A stretch of 64,000 nucleotides of DNA from positions 1,426,001 through 1,490,000 of the forward strand of contig OZ037869.1 of the NCBI GenBank assembly GCA_964035575.1, in the 5' to 3' direction. The notes under the pieces are model-generated. The model did not search any database, was not told the DNA's origin, and saw only the letters and a list, made by a program, of their open reading frames with translations. The translations under genes were made by a program, and so were the position numbers. Every line of letters starts with the position of its first letter. Within the stretch, counting starts at the first letter, position 1. This stretch comes from Rhynchopus sp. YZ270_cl-10 (lineage: Eukaryota > Euglenozoa > Diplonemea > Diplonemida > Diplonemidae). Positions 9,116-19,558 of this stretch are shown piece by piece.

Positions 9116-11197
9116 ATGATGCGCAACACAGCGAAGCTCTGCTGCAGCAAGGTGAGCGGGAATGTGGTGGGTATTGACCTGGGTACGACGAACTCGTGCG
9201 TGGCTGTGATGGAGGGGACGGCAGCACGTGTGATTGAGAACAGCGAGGGTGCACGCACCACGCCGTCGTACGTGGCGTTCAAGGGAAGCGAGAAGCTTGT
9301 TGGTCTGGCGGCGAAGCGCCAGGCTGTGACAAACCCGCAGAACACGTTCTACGGAATCAAGCGTCTGATTGGGCGCAAGTTCACGGACAAGGAGACACAG
9401 GAGGACCAGAAGCAGGTGCCGTTCAAGATCAGCCGTGCCGGAAACGGTGACGCGTGGGTGCAGGACACGGCCGGGAAGGAGTACTCGCCGAGCCAGGTCG
9501 GGTCGTTCGTGCTGGAGAAGATGCGTGAGACGGCAGAGGCGCACCTGGGAACAACTGTCCCGAACGCAGTGGTGACTGTGCCTGCGTACTTCAACGACTC
9601 GCAGCGTCAGGCGACGAAGGACGCGGGAAGCATCGCAAAGCTGAACATTGTGCGTATCATCAACGAGCCGACGGCAGCGGCACTTGCGTACGGCATGGAC
9701 AAGGACGAGGACAAGGTTGTGGCAGTGTACGACCTGGGTGGTGGCACGTTCGATGTGTCGATCCTTGAGGTGAGCGGTGGAGTGTTTGAGGTGAAGGCGA
9801 CGAACGGAGACACCTTCCTGGGAGGTGAGGACTTTGACGTAGTCATCACAAAGTACCTGACGGAGAACTTCAAGAAGCAGGAGGGTGTGGACCTGACGAA
9901 GGACAAGATGGCGCTGCAGCGTGTGCGTGAGCAGGCGGAGAAGGCGAAGATGGAGCTGTCGTCTGCGATGGAGACGGAGATCAACCTGCCGTACATCTCT
10001 GCGAACGAGTCTGGCCCGCTCCACATGCAGGAGAAGCTGACACGTTCGAAGCTTGAGGGTCTTGTGGGTGACCTTGTGCAGCGCACTGTGAAGCCGTGCG
10101 AGGTGTGCCTGAAGGACAGTGGGCTGAAGACGAGCGAGATTGAGGAGGTGATCCTTGTGGGAGGAATGTCGCGCATGCCCAAGGTGCAGGAGGTTGTGCA
10201 GAACATCTTCAAGCGTGAGCCCTACAAGGGTGTCAACCCCGACGAGGTTGTGGCGATGGGTGCTGCCATCCAGGGAGGAGTGCTCAAGGGAGATGTCGGT
10301 GGTCTGCTTCTGCTTGACGTGACGCCGCTGTCGCTGGGTCTTGAGACCCTTGGAGGAGTCTTCACCAGACTCATCCCGAAGAACACCACCATCCCGACGA
10401 AGAAGAGCCAGGTATGTGCAGTGAGCAGTGAGCAATGAGCAACTGCTCGTTAGCAGTTAGCCACTAGCAACTTTGAAACACAACCCCAAAACCCTCGCAC
10501 ACAAACAAACCTCACACGCTCTCTCTCTCCCCCTCTCTCTTGACAGGTGTTCTCGACAGCAGCAGACAACCAGACCCAGGTGGGCATCAAGGTGCTTCAG
10601 GGTGAGCGTGAAATGGCTGCCGACAACCAGATGCTGGGCCAGTTCGACCTTGTGGGTGTGCCGCCCGCACCACGTGGAGTGCCGCAGATTGAGGTGACGT
10701 TCGACATTGACGCGAACGGTATCTGCAACGTGAGCGCAAAGGACAAGGCGACCGGGAAGGAGCAGACTGTGCGCATCCAGTCGAGCGGCGGTCTGAACAA
10801 GGACGAGATTGAGCGCATGATCCGTGAGGCGGAGACCCACCAGGAGGCGGACAAGGAGCGCCGTGAGGCTGTGGAGCTGAAGAACACTGCGGACACACAG
10901 GTGATCCAGGCGGAGAAGGCGCTTGAGGACTGGAAGCACCTGTCTGAGGAGGAGAAGCAGGCTGTGAAGGAGGCTGTGCAGGAGTGCCGTGACGCCATGG
11001 CGAACGAGTCCTCGACGAAGGACCAGCTGCAGGAGGCGACGGACAAGCTGCAGAAGGCTGTCATGGAGGCGGGGAAGAAGGACTACGAGGCGGCAGCAGC
11101 AGCAAACTCGTCTGGGTCTGAGAACACCGAGGAGGTCAAGGCCGAGGAGAAGACCGAGGACAAGACTGAGGAGGAGAAGAAGGACAAGAAGGAGTGA
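9116..11197 (+). CDS. mtHSP70: Mitochondrial Hsp70 chaperone, copy 1
   Basis: ATP-dependent matrix chaperone that drives protein import and folding. Exons are 9116-10411 and 10547-11197, with a phase-0 intron of 135 bp (GTATGT...TTGACAG), giving 648 aa, the usual length. A short Arg/Lys/Cys-containing presequence of about 15 residues precedes the ATPase domain. Visible motifs: [11 protein letters not shown] (18-28), GDAWVQ (111-116, the mitochondrial/alphaproteobacterial signature), [10 protein letters not shown] (206-215), and [10 protein letters not shown] later in the ATPase domain. The substrate-binding domain follows from about residue 400, and the tail is acidic Lys/Glu-rich. The start ATGATG follows a CAAAA context. 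A pyrimidine tract ending in CAG (9063) lies 53 bases upstream and is a candidate trans-splice acceptor. The coding sequence is almost identical to the copies at 20024 and 29075. Confidence 0.97.
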
Positions 11198-12121
11198 GTC
11201 TGAGTCTGATGCTGCTTGTGTGTGTGTGTGGTGCTTTCCGTCCCCAAAAGCGGCACATGTGTCATTGGTGACGATCCCTTGCCTTCCTGCCTCTGCGTGA
11301 GGTCAGGTTTTTTGTCTGTTTGTACTAATGTACTGTTTTAATTGTTGAGTGGCTGTTTCGTAGTTTTGTGGTTTTGTGGTTTTCATTTGCAATTTGGATT
11401 CAGATTTACATAGTTTTGCTGAAGTGTTTACATCACCGTCCTCTTTGGAAACGTGTGTGAGCGCAGTCGAGCATTCGCATGTTGATGCATCGTTTGCTGC
11501 TGCACGTGCACACCTTTGTGGTTTTTATGCTAGTTCTTTTGATTTTCGTTTTGTTTTTGGGCCGTTCTTTTTCCTCTTTGAACATATGTGTGTGCACGAG
11601 AGACACATTCATCTTGCAAGGTTTTTCGTTTTCACTCCGGGGTTCGACAACCCACTGGAGCGTGCCAGTGCCTGCGTCCCAGAGGTTAGCACTATCAACT
11701 TCCATTTTTTTCGTTCTTTTTGTCTGTCTTTTCATCAGATGGCATTCCTTGTATTTCAGGCTGCCAGGTCACTTCTCTAGCTCAAGTCACGTAACACCCC
11801 ACAGTCCTCCACCCCTGCGTTTACTTTTCTCTTGTCTCTTACATGCACCCTTAGTACACACGCGCTGCAAGGTACGTCCTGGAACAGGCACACCGTAGAC
11901 GAAACCCTCTTATGAGGGGTGTTGGCTCGTATCGCCCTTTTGTCCTTCATTTTAACTTATTGAGCAGATTTAGGAAATACCCTGACTACGTCATATTTTG
12001 ACGAGTTCTGCATGATAGGTTTCCCCTCACCTTCCTCACCTCTACATGAACAATGAAAACTTAGGCCCCACGAAACAGATCATTCTTTCTGAAAAAGTGT
12101 ACACGAAAAGGTACGACAAAA
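11198..12121. other. 3' flank of HSP70-1 and upstream region of the peptidase gene
   Basis: The T-rich 3' flank (to 11890) is shared with HSP70-2 and includes the CACGAGAG hairpin at 11577-11619. The remainder, 11891-12121, is unique and A-rich near the next ATG. No gene is seen. Confidence 0.7.
11577..11619 (+). other. Dispersed hairpin motif (CACGAGAG core)
   Basis: TTTGAACAT, then ATGTGT / ACACAT pairing around GTGCACGAGAG, then CTTGCAAGG. It lies about 380 bases downstream of the HSP70-1 stop; the equivalent site at 22472-22515 follows HSP70-2. It is a variant of the motif at 1665. Confidence 0.45.
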
Positions 12122-13606
12122 ATGAGAGTTGCTTTCAACACAGTGACAGCACTGCTGTGTGCGTGCACGACCCTGGGTGTGTCTGCGACGGCAACAGACC
12201 CACACGCATCTGCAAACGTGAGCGACGTGCTGGCCTCCCTGCGACACGTGACGAACCTGCTTGAGGAGCCCTGTGGCGACTACGTGCCGTACACAGCACG
12301 CTGCTTCACGTTCACTGTGACGCAGCCTGTGAACCACTTCAGACGCTGGAGCACAGCGACCTTTGAGCAGAAGGTGCGCATCATCCACCGCAGCTGGGAC
12401 GCACCTGTTGCCCTGCGCACGCGAGGCTATGAGCTGTACGCGGACAGCACGCCGTACCGGTACTACCCGATTGAGCCGACACGCATGCTCGAGGGGAACC
12501 TCATTGACGTGGAGCACAGGTACTACGGGGACTCGATCCCCGGTGCTGCTGCGGGGCGTCCGTACGACTACTCAGGGCTGACGGTGCTGCAGAGTGCGAT
12601 TGACCTGCTGAAGGTGGTGCGGACGCTGCGTGGGCGGGGCCGCTACACGGGCCGCTGGGTGTCCTTCGGGTACAGCAAGGGTGGGATGACGGCGACCTTC
12701 TTCAGGCGGTACTTCCCGCGTGCTGTGGACGCGACTGTGGCGTACGTGGCACCGCTGAACACAGACCTCCCGGACACACGTGGGCTCGACTACTACGCAG
12801 GGCTTGGGTCGGAGGAGTGCAGGGCGACGCTGCTTGCCTTCCAGCGTGGTGTGCTGCAGCGCCGTGACGAGGCGGCCGGGTACCTGGCGGAGCTTGTGGC
12901 GTCGACGAACGACAGCGCAGCGCACTACAAGCGCGGTGGTGTGTCGGAGGCCCTCGAGTACATGGTGTCGGAGTACGACTTCTTCTTCTGGCAGTACGGC
13001 GGGGAGGCCTACTGCGGGGACGTCCCCGACGCAGCAAACACGTCGACGCCGATCGCAACTGTCATGGAGCACCTCGACCTGCACGTCGGCCTCACGACGT
13101 ACTTTGCGCGCAGCCTTGCCCAGGGCACCGACACGTACTACCAGCAGGTGCTGTCTGAGCTGGGGAACTCTGCGGCCCTCCTGGAGCCCCTGGAGGACCT
13201 GCTGCAGTACAACCCAAACGACGTCTCTGTGTACGGCCCGCACGACACAGAAACACCGTGCTACTCGTCGCGCACCATGCGCGGTGTGGAACACTGGGCC
13301 AAGTATCGTGCAACGAAGGTCATGTATGTGTACGGTGGGGGTGACCCGTGGTCTGCAGTCATGTACCCGCTCCCGTACAACGCCGTGAGGAACGATGTGC
13401 ACCGCTTCGTGGCTGCGGACAGCAACCACGGGGCAGACATCAGTGAGCTTGCGGACAGTGAGGGGCGCCAGGAGGCAACGAACACCGTGCGCAGGTGGGC
13501 TGGGCTGCCGGAGCTGTCGGAGGAGGAGGAGACACAGCGCACGGCAGATGTGCAGGTCAACGGTCTTGCCTTGCCACGTGTGCCTGCTGAGGGGAGGAGG
13601 CGTTAG
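12122..13606 (+). CDS. Secreted serine aminopeptidase of the S37 (PS-10) type
   Basis: 494 aa, no intron. An N-terminal hydrophobic segment (residues about 3-22) followed by SATA looks like a signal peptide, so the protein is probably secreted or lysosomal. It has an alpha/beta-hydrolase core: HRYYGDS (132-138), nucleophile elbow GYSKGG with Ser185, a probable acid Asp408 in YGGGDPWS, and His436 in DSNHGAD. The order and spacing match the S37 family of tripeptidyl aminopeptidases known from Streptomyces and scattered in protists. The related S28 family is less likely because the HRYYG...GYSKGG wording is S37-like. Five or more Asn-X-Ser/Thr sites fit a secreted protein. It releases short peptides from protein N termini in the known bacterial members; the substrate here is inferred. 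Confidence 0.8.
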   Translation: MRVAFNTVTALLCACTTLGVSATATDPHASANVSDVLASLRHVTNLLEEPCGDYVPYTARCFTFTVTQPVNHFRRWSTATFEQKVRIIHRSWDAPVALRTRGYELYADSTPYRYYPIEPTRMLEGNLIDVEHRYYGDSIPGAAAGRPYDYSGLTVLQSAIDLLKVVRTLRGRGRYTGRWVSFGYSKGGMTATFFRRYFPRAVDATVAYVAPLNTDLPDTRGLDYYAGLGSEECRATLLAFQRGVLQRRDEAAGYLAELVASTNDSAAHYKRGGVSEALEYMVSEYDFFFWQYGGEAYCGDVPDAANTSTPIATVMEHLDLHVGLTTYFARSLAQGTDTYYQQVLSELGNSAALLEPLEDLLQYNPNDVSVYGPHDTETPCYSSRTMRGVEHWAKYRATKVMYVYGGGDPWSAVMYPLPYNAVRNDVHRFVAADSNHGADISELADSEGRQEATNTVRRWAGLPELSEEEETQRTADVQVNGLALPRVPAEGRRR

Positions 13607-14386
13607 GTTGGAGGTGAAGAGGAATAACCGCGTATGATGGCACCTTCGTGTGTAGTGGTGTGGTGCACGAGAGACATACGGTCTCTTAAAAATGGTTGTT
13701 TGTTTTGCTTGTTTTTGTTGGTTGTTTCTTATGTTGAGTTCCTGAAGATGCCTCGGAAAATGGATACAACAGAGAGAAGGAGAAGGAGAGAGAGCACACG
13801 CGCTTCCATTGGTTGTCAACCGTCGTGTTTTCTATTCTTCTTTGGTTATCGGGAGCTTGAAACAGAGAATACCAAATTTTAAGGTAGCAAAGTGGAGGTA
13901 CAATGGTCGGTTCGGGTCGGTTCTATATTTCATACGTCTTCTGTGATGTCTCGCAGTGGAGGTGTTGCGGCCTGGAAATGACCATTTTTTTTTTCTTTGA
14001 AATTTGTCGTTGTTGCCCATTTGGGTTTTGTTTTTGTTTTGTTTTGTGCATGTGTAGTGAGACACATGCCTCTTTCAAACGTTGTTAGTTTCTTCTTCTT
14101 CTTTTTCTACTTTTTAATGCTCCTTTTTTTCTTCTTCTTTTTCGTTGTCTTTGCTTTTTCTAGAGTGTTGACCTGCACATTTCATCACTCACGACATCTT
14201 TGATCAGGCAGACACCACACACCGTGTGATACATTTCGCATTTAGTGTCTGTTTGATGCGTTGCTTCATTTGATGTCTCAAGAGAAAAGAACACCCAACA
14301 GACTTTGCATCCCTTCGTACACCCCCATTCTCATCCTCGTCCTCAATTTCACGCACTCCTCACAACAGGTTTTTTTGTTGAAGAAT
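13607..14386. other. Intergenic, T-rich, with two hairpins
   Basis: No gene is seen. A CACGAGAG hairpin variant lies at about 13655-13680, just past the peptidase stop. A perfect 8-base stem GCATGTGT/ACACATGC is at 14048-14069, followed by CTCTTTCAAACG. The last 60 bases are pyrimidine-rich and end in CACAACAG (14368), a candidate splice acceptor 19 bases before the next start. Confidence 0.6.
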
Positions 14387-17300
14387 ATGGACCTCTCGAG
14401 CGTGGTCATGGCGAAGCTGGGCTCGACGTCGACACGGGGCAGCCACACGACGGAGGGCGAGGCGTCGTCGTGCGAGGCAGCGTCGACGGCTGCGTCTGCA
14501 GAGGCCACTGCGGCACCGGCAATGCGCCCCGTGCAGGTGTCGCTGTGCGTGCAGCGTGCACACGAGACGGCGTCGCTTGGGATGGTGCTGGGCGACGGCT
14601 GCGTGGTGCGCAAGGTTGTGAAGGGGTCGCCTGCCTCTGTGGCCGGGGTCATCGCTGGGATGCGCATCACACACGTGAACGGGACGGCAGTCGCATCCCC
14701 GGCGGACGCAAAGCGTGCGGGCAGTGCCCTGCTCGACCTGCACCTCACGGGCATTGTTGACAGCAGCACCCGCCAGCGTGGCCGTGTGGTGTCGTGGAAC
14801 GCACGTGGCTACGGAATGGTTGCCCCAGACGTACCGATCGTGCTGCCCGCAGGACAGGTCTACGCCTCGGATGACCCTGCGCTCTACGTCGGGAAGCTGT
14901 TCTGCCACATCTCGCAGTGTGCGCACGCCCTCGAGGTCAACGCCTCGGTGGAGTTCAACGTGGAGATCGCCCCCGAAGGTCTGCGGGCAGTGGGGGTGCG
15001 TCTCTGCAGCACTGTGCCGTCCGGGGTTAATGTGAAGCGCGCAGGGCTGACCAGGACGGTGGAATCGATCGAGTGGTGGAACGTGAACAACCTGCACCAG
15101 GTCGGGAAGGTGGTGGTGACTGGGGACCGGACTGCACGCACGCTGCAGTACAGCAGGAACGGGGTGGCACGTCCGGCGGTGCGTCAGATGGTGTTCGACG
15201 GGGCGAACGCGGTGCACATGCCGGAGATCGAGAAGACGTTGCGGGTGCCGTATGGGCCGGACAGGGTGCGTCTCGTGGCGGCGCTGCGGGAGCTGGCAGA
15301 CCGGTGCTTTGTGCAGCACAACTTCCCCTCGCGGGCAGCAGCAGCCTCACTCACCGAGGAGGACAACGAGGCGGAGCAGCGTGGTGGGCGCGGGAGCGGT
15401 GCAATGGTGGCACGCACCACGACGCGCCTCTGGATCGGGTGGCTCACACCGACGCTGGCCTCGCGCCCGGCACAGCTGCGGCGTGCAGTGGAGGAGCTGC
15501 TGGAGGGACACAAGGTCGAGTCTGTGCGGGAGTGCCCTGTGCAGGACAAGCTGGCTGTCATTGTGACGCTTGCCGGGAACCGCGGGGTGACGCTGATGCA
15601 GGTGTGCGAGCTGAACATGCGGGAGCACGCTGGCGGGGTGCGGGTGACCATTGACGATGCGGGGAGCCGCAGCACCAGGACTGCCACGCAGACGAGCAGC
15701 ACCACCACTGCCGCAAAGGCTGGCGCAGACATGGGCCGTGTTGAGCTTGCGATGACAGTCACCCTGCCACGCGACCTCACGTGCGTGTCTGCCTCTTCAG
15801 CATCAGCATCAGCAGCACCACAGAAGAAGATGAAGATGCTGCACACACGCAGCATGGGTGTGCGCCTGGACAGCACCTGCCGCATTGCCGAGGTGACACC
15901 AGGGTCTGCCGCCTCTGTGGCAGGCATGTGCCCCTCGATGCAGGTGGAGCAGGTCGCAGGGCAGGCTGTGTCGACGCCAGCGGATGTTGAGGCTGTGCTT
16001 GCTGCACACCACGGCAAAGACAAAGCAGTGGGTGTTGCTGTGGTGGCCTCGATGGACAGCAGCGGCTTCGTGGGTGGCCGTGTGGAGTCGTGGTCGGACC
16101 GTGGGGGTGTGCTGGTGCCCGATGTGCCGGTCTTCGTGCCTGCAGGCGTGCTGCCGGCGTCGCCGTCGTCTGCGGTGTACATTGGGGATGTGCTGTGTGC
16201 GCCTGCAGCGCTGCCTGCAGGTGTGCGCAGCCTTGCTCCAGGACAGGCTGTGGCGTTCAGGGTGCACTACCAGGGCGGGCGGATGCGTGCGCTCGCCGTG
16301 CGTGCTGCTAAGGAGGGCGCGCGTCTGCAGGAGGTGGCAGAGGCCGCACAGCGCAACGTGCGCGCCGGCTCGGACATGGCACGTGTCGTGAACCACGCCC
16401 CGAAGATCTGCATGATGCACCTTGGGGGGAAGTGCAGGAAGTTGGATGCTAAGGTCAAGACAAACCAGACTGCAGCCGCACACACACAGGGGGGTATGTT
16501 GCCGAGGTGTTCGGGTGGGGTGCACGTGGACCTCCCTGGAACGTCTTCTCCGTCTCCGTCCTCGTCCCCCTCCGTTTGTGCAAAAGCGTCTTCTTCTGAG
16601 GCCGATGAGAAGACGGAGTCAGAGGCCGAGTCCCTGAGAAAGGTGCTGACACGTGTGAGCCCTGCAAAGCTGCAGCTGCTGCAGCAGCAGGTGGCGGAGG
16701 CGGCGAAGGGATCCCACAGCTGGTGCGGCGGGCAGGCAATGCAGGTGCAGGAGGCGTGGCAGCTGAAGAACGAGGCGCTCGAGTTCCGCTTCCGTGCGAC
16801 GGAGTACAACATGCGGCAGGCGACGGGGCGTGCGCCAGACATGATTGAGGGCTTCCACGGGACTGCGGAGGCGAATGTGCTGAGCATCGCACTGCACGGC
16901 TTTGACCCCTTGCGGCGGGCGGGACAGGTCTTCGGGGCCGGCGAGTACTTTGCGAAGAACCCGAACGTGTCGGTCGGGTACTGCCACGGCGGGGCGTACA
17001 TGTTCCTGTGCGGGCTGATTCTCGGGGCGGCGGACGTGGACCACACGTGGGTGCAGGACATGGGGTACTACGTGATGAAGCAGCAGGGCGGGAACATCCA
17101 GTGCCTGCCGCGCTACCTGATCCGCTTTGCACCTGAGGCGTGCCCCGAGGCGCGGCTTGGGAAGGCACTTGCACAGTTTGGCGGTGAGGCGGACGATGCG
17201 GAGGCGACGCTGCGCAAGATGGGTGAGGACCAGCGCGGTGGTGTGGAGGCGTGCAAGGGGCGTGTCGACGCAACGATGATGGCGGCGCACACCCGCTGCC

Positions 17301-18406
17301 TGTGGATGGGGTGGCTGGACCCGGAGCTGGGACGCGACGACGCTGCAGTGGAGGCGAGTGTGCGCACGTTTCTTGCCGGACACAAGGTGGTGATGGTGAA
17401 GCCGGAGCGCAACGGGGCGCGTGTTGGTGCGTTTGTCGAGCTTGCGGCGGCGGTGGGGCAGGCGCAGCTGGCGGAGCTGAACACACGTCCGTACGGCGCA
17501 CGTGGGCTGCGCATCTCTGTCGACGACGCACAGCCGGGGAACGCGTTCCTGGCACAGCGCAGGTGCCCGAAGCTGTGTGGGCCGGGGAAGTACTGCCGCG
17601 GGTGGAACCTGAACGGCCACCACGACTGGACGGAGACGTGCTCGTTCCGGCACTCGCCCGACATGTTTGTGACGCACGGGGCGCAGCTGCAGTACGAGAC
17701 ACTGCGACGAGGGACGGCGAAGTACGACGAGCTTGCGGAGGAGGTGGCACGCAAGGGGCTTGGCGTGGTGACAGGTGTGCGGCGTGTGATCAACACAAAG
17801 CAGGAGCAGGCGTACGAGTCGCGGCGGTCGTTCCAGCAGGCGAAGAACGGGTACGTGGCGGAGAAGGAGCTGTGGCACGGGACGGCGTGCTCTGTGCTCG
17901 ACACGCTTCTTGAGGGCGGCCTGCAGTGCCCGTCCGACACACTTGCGAGCGACGCGTGTCCACGCTCCGGGAAGAAGGGGCTGTCGACAACGCTGTGCGG
18001 GACGGCGTGCACGCACTGCACAGAGAAGCACAGCTGGGGGATGTGCCACATGTTTGGGCTTGGGATCTACCTTGCTGACGACGCGGCCAAGTCGCACCGC
18101 TACGTCCGTCCGCAGGGGAGGCAGCACTCGCTGGTGCGGTGCCGGGTGAACCTCGGGAGCCCGTACATGATTGAGGGGAACCTGCAGGAGCAGCACGGCC
18201 TGCACAACGTTGTGCGCTGTGTCGACCCTAGTGCGCACGTCGACGCCTCGCCGCACGAGTGGGACGCCCTGCGTGGCCACGACTCCTACTACGTCAAGGG
18301 GCTGGGCCGCAAGGCAAAGCACGGCTACGGGGTCATCAACAACGAGTTTGTGGTCTTCCACCCAGCCCAGGTTCTCCCACTGTATGTTGTTGACTACAAG
18401 TGTTAA
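14387..18406 (+). CDS. Double PARP/ADP-ribosyltransferase with PDZ-like, cold-shock-like, RRM-like and CCCH domains
   Basis: 1,339 aa from the ATG at 14387; in-frame ATGs at 14261 and 14273 are possible but lie before the acceptor-like CACAACAG. The protein is an internally duplicated array. Half 1: PDZ-like (about 50-118), cold-shock-like (GRVVSWNARGYGMVAPD, 132-206), RRM-like (347-425). Half 2: PDZ-like (488-545), cold-shock-like (564-640). Then a Cys-rich segment (670-700), PARP domain 1 (about 790-915: FHGT His824, GAGEYFA Tyr854, QCLPRYLIRF), RRM-like 2 (968-1047), CCCH finger (CPKLCGPGKYC...CSFRHS, 1060-1089) and PARP domain 2 (1150-1339: LWHGT His1164, GLGIYLADD Tyr1228, NNEFVVFHPAQ Glu1320). 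Domain 2 keeps the H-Y-E triad; domain 1 lacks the Glu. It probably ADP-ribosylates proteins or RNA in an RNA-bound complex (inference). Catalytic family call is firm; PDZ and RRM calls are by eye. Confidence 0.85.
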   Translation: MDLSSVVMAKLGSTSTRGSHTTEGEASSCEAASTAASAEATAAPAMRPVQVSLCVQRAHETASLGMVLGDGCVVRKVVKGSPASVAGVIAGMRITHVNGTAVASPADAKRAGSALLDLHLTGIVDSSTRQRGRVVSWNARGYGMVAPDVPIVLPAGQVYASDDPALYVGKLFCHISQCAHALEVNASVEFNVEIAPEGLRAVGVRLCSTVPSGVNVKRAGLTRTVESIEWWNVNNLHQVGKVVVTGDRTARTLQYSRNGVARPAVRQMVFDGANAVHMPEIEKTLRVPYGPDRVRLVAALRELADRCFVQHNFPSRAAAASLTEEDNEAEQRGGRGSGAMVARTTTRLWIGWLTPTLASRPAQLRRAVEELLEGHKVESVRECPVQDKLAVIVTLAGNRGVTLMQVCELNMREHAGGVRVTIDDAGSRSTRTATQTSSTTTAAKAGADMGRVELAMTVTLPRDLTCVSASSASASAAPQKKMKMLHTRSMGVRLDSTCRIAEVTPGSAASVAGMCPSMQVEQVAGQAVSTPADVEAVLAAHHGKDKAVGVAVVASMDSSGFVGGRVESWSDRGGVLVPDVPVFVPAGVLPASPSSAVYIGDVLCAPAALPAGVRSLAPGQAVAFRVHYQGGRMRALAVRAAKEGARLQEVAEAAQRNVRAGSDMARVVNHAPKICMMHLGGKCRKLDAKVKTNQTAAAHTQGGMLPRCSGGVHVDLPGTSSPSPSSSPSVCAKASSSEADEKTESEAESLRKVLTRVSPAKLQLLQQQVAEAAKGSHSWCGGQAMQVQEAWQLKNEALEFRFRATEYNMRQATGRAPDMIEGFHGTAEANVLSIALHGFDPLRRAGQVFGAGEYFAKNPNVSVGYCHGGAYMFLCGLILGAADVDHTWVQDMGYYVMKQQGGNIQCLPRYLIRFAPEACPEARLGKALAQFGGEADDAEATLRKMGEDQRGGVEACKGRVDATMMAAHTRCLWMGWLDPELGRDDAAVEASVRTFLAGHKVVMVKPERNGARVGAFVELAAAVGQAQLAELNTRPYGARGLRISVDDAQPGNAFLAQRRCPKLCGPGKYCRGWNLNGHHDWTETCSFRHSPDMFVTHGAQLQYETLRRGTAKYDELAEEVARKGLGVVTGVRRVINTKQEQAYESRRSFQQAKNGYVAEKELWHGTACSVLDTLLEGGLQCPSDTLASDACPRSGKKGLSTTLCGTACTHCTEKHSWGMCHMFGLGIYLADDAAKSHRYVRPQGRQHSLVRCRVNLGSPYMIEGNLQEQHGLHNVVRCVDPSAHVDASPHEWDALRGHDSYYVKGLGRKAKHGYGVINNEFVVFHPAQVLPLYVVDYKC

Positions 18407-19558
18407 AAGGGTTTGCAACGACCATTTGAAAAGTGGGGCTTTGCGCGCAGGTGGCAACAGCAACAACAGGCGACACTATCCCAGCGATGTTATCAGATTT
18501 ATCATGAAAAACAATGCAAAAAAAACAAAACAAATAGAGAAGAAGCTGTGTGCTGGTGTTTTTCCTGCTTTTATTTGATAGGGGTGCCTGCGTCCGCAGA
18601 GACGTTTGCACTTCCTTTCAACATACCTTTGATTCTCCAGGGTTCTTCTCAAAGGATTCTGTTTGGTTTGAATTTAGTTTGAGTTTGGTTTGCCTTTTTT
18701 TTCTCTTTTTTTGCTTTTGAAACGTTGATCTTAATTAAGCATATTTATGATTTCCCTTACCTTCCATATTTTTCGTTCTTCTTTTGTGTTGTGTAGGATT
18801 GAGTGCGTGGCTGTTGCTGTGGTGATGTGGGCAGTTTTTTTGCATATTCGTCTCCTCCCCTCATTTTTTTCTTCCCATTCCCTGTGCACCACGTGTACCA
18901 GGTCTAACCCTCTTTTTTCCCACCTGCCGCCAGCTCTCCTTATCAGGCAATATCGTTTGTCTTTTGAGGGGTGCTGTTGCTGCTGCAGAGTGAAGTACAT
19001 AATATCCTTCCAAAGGGGAGGGAGAGCGAACTTCCACATGCAGAGAGAATAGAAAGCCCACCTTTTTTGTATGCAGCACACAGCAAATACCACAGTCTTT
19101 GTTTGCACAGTTTTATGTGCTAAAGCGCACACGATCGTAACCTACGAACAACAACACAGTGACTTGAATTTGAGGAATATGTTGACAACACTACGTTACA
19201 ACGATCAGGAAAAACAGTGCCTTCCGCCCATGTCTTTTGTACCAGCAGTGATTACAAAGCTAGGGCAAAGGTGTGGACAGGTTATATACCACTGAGAACT
19301 CTAGCCCATGTGCACATTACAAAAGAATAGACTTGTTTCTTATTGTCAAATTTATTGTCAACAAAGTGTTTCCACCACGAAGAGGGGGCGACAAATACAA
19401 CACAGTACATGATTCGGTCTTGAAACGATCTTTATTTTCGTCTTCTTCGAGGAAAGTTGATCCCGCGAGCCGAAATTTTCCAAGAAAGTTACGAACTTAG
19501 TTTCCACGCTCATGCGGATGGACCACGTATTTAAGAAGATACTGCTTGACCAGAGACA
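18407..19558. other. Intergenic, no recognisable gene
   Basis: Mixed T-rich and unique sequence. Short frames here show no family resemblance. The segment ends where the HSP70-2 duplication begins. Nothing further is seen. Confidence 0.6.

Larger units (their letters stand above)
8655..11890 (+). repeat. Segmental duplication containing HSP70 copy 1
   Basis: About 3.2 kb here matches 19559-22786 across the upstream region, both exons, the intron and about 690 bases of 3' flank, with very few differences. The left boundary lies within the shared upstream module. The right boundary is after CAAGGTACGTCCTGGAACAG. The third HSP70 gene at 29075 lacks these flanks. Confidence 0.9.

Noticed and set aside
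9107-10435. Long antisense open frame (over 400 codons) opposite each HSP70 exon 1
   Set aside because: It is a shadow of the GC-biased codon use of HSP70. Antisense frames of this kind are well known opposite HSP70 genes, and the translation (Leu/His/Arg-rich) has no recognisable domain.
11640-11700. tRNA-like GGTTCGAC element
   Set aside because: Only a T-arm-like string is present; no acceptor stem or anticodon arm can be drawn around it.
16619-18466. 615-codon antisense frame opposite the PARP gene
   Set aside because: Same cause; the sense strand carries clear catalytic motifs and the antisense product has none.
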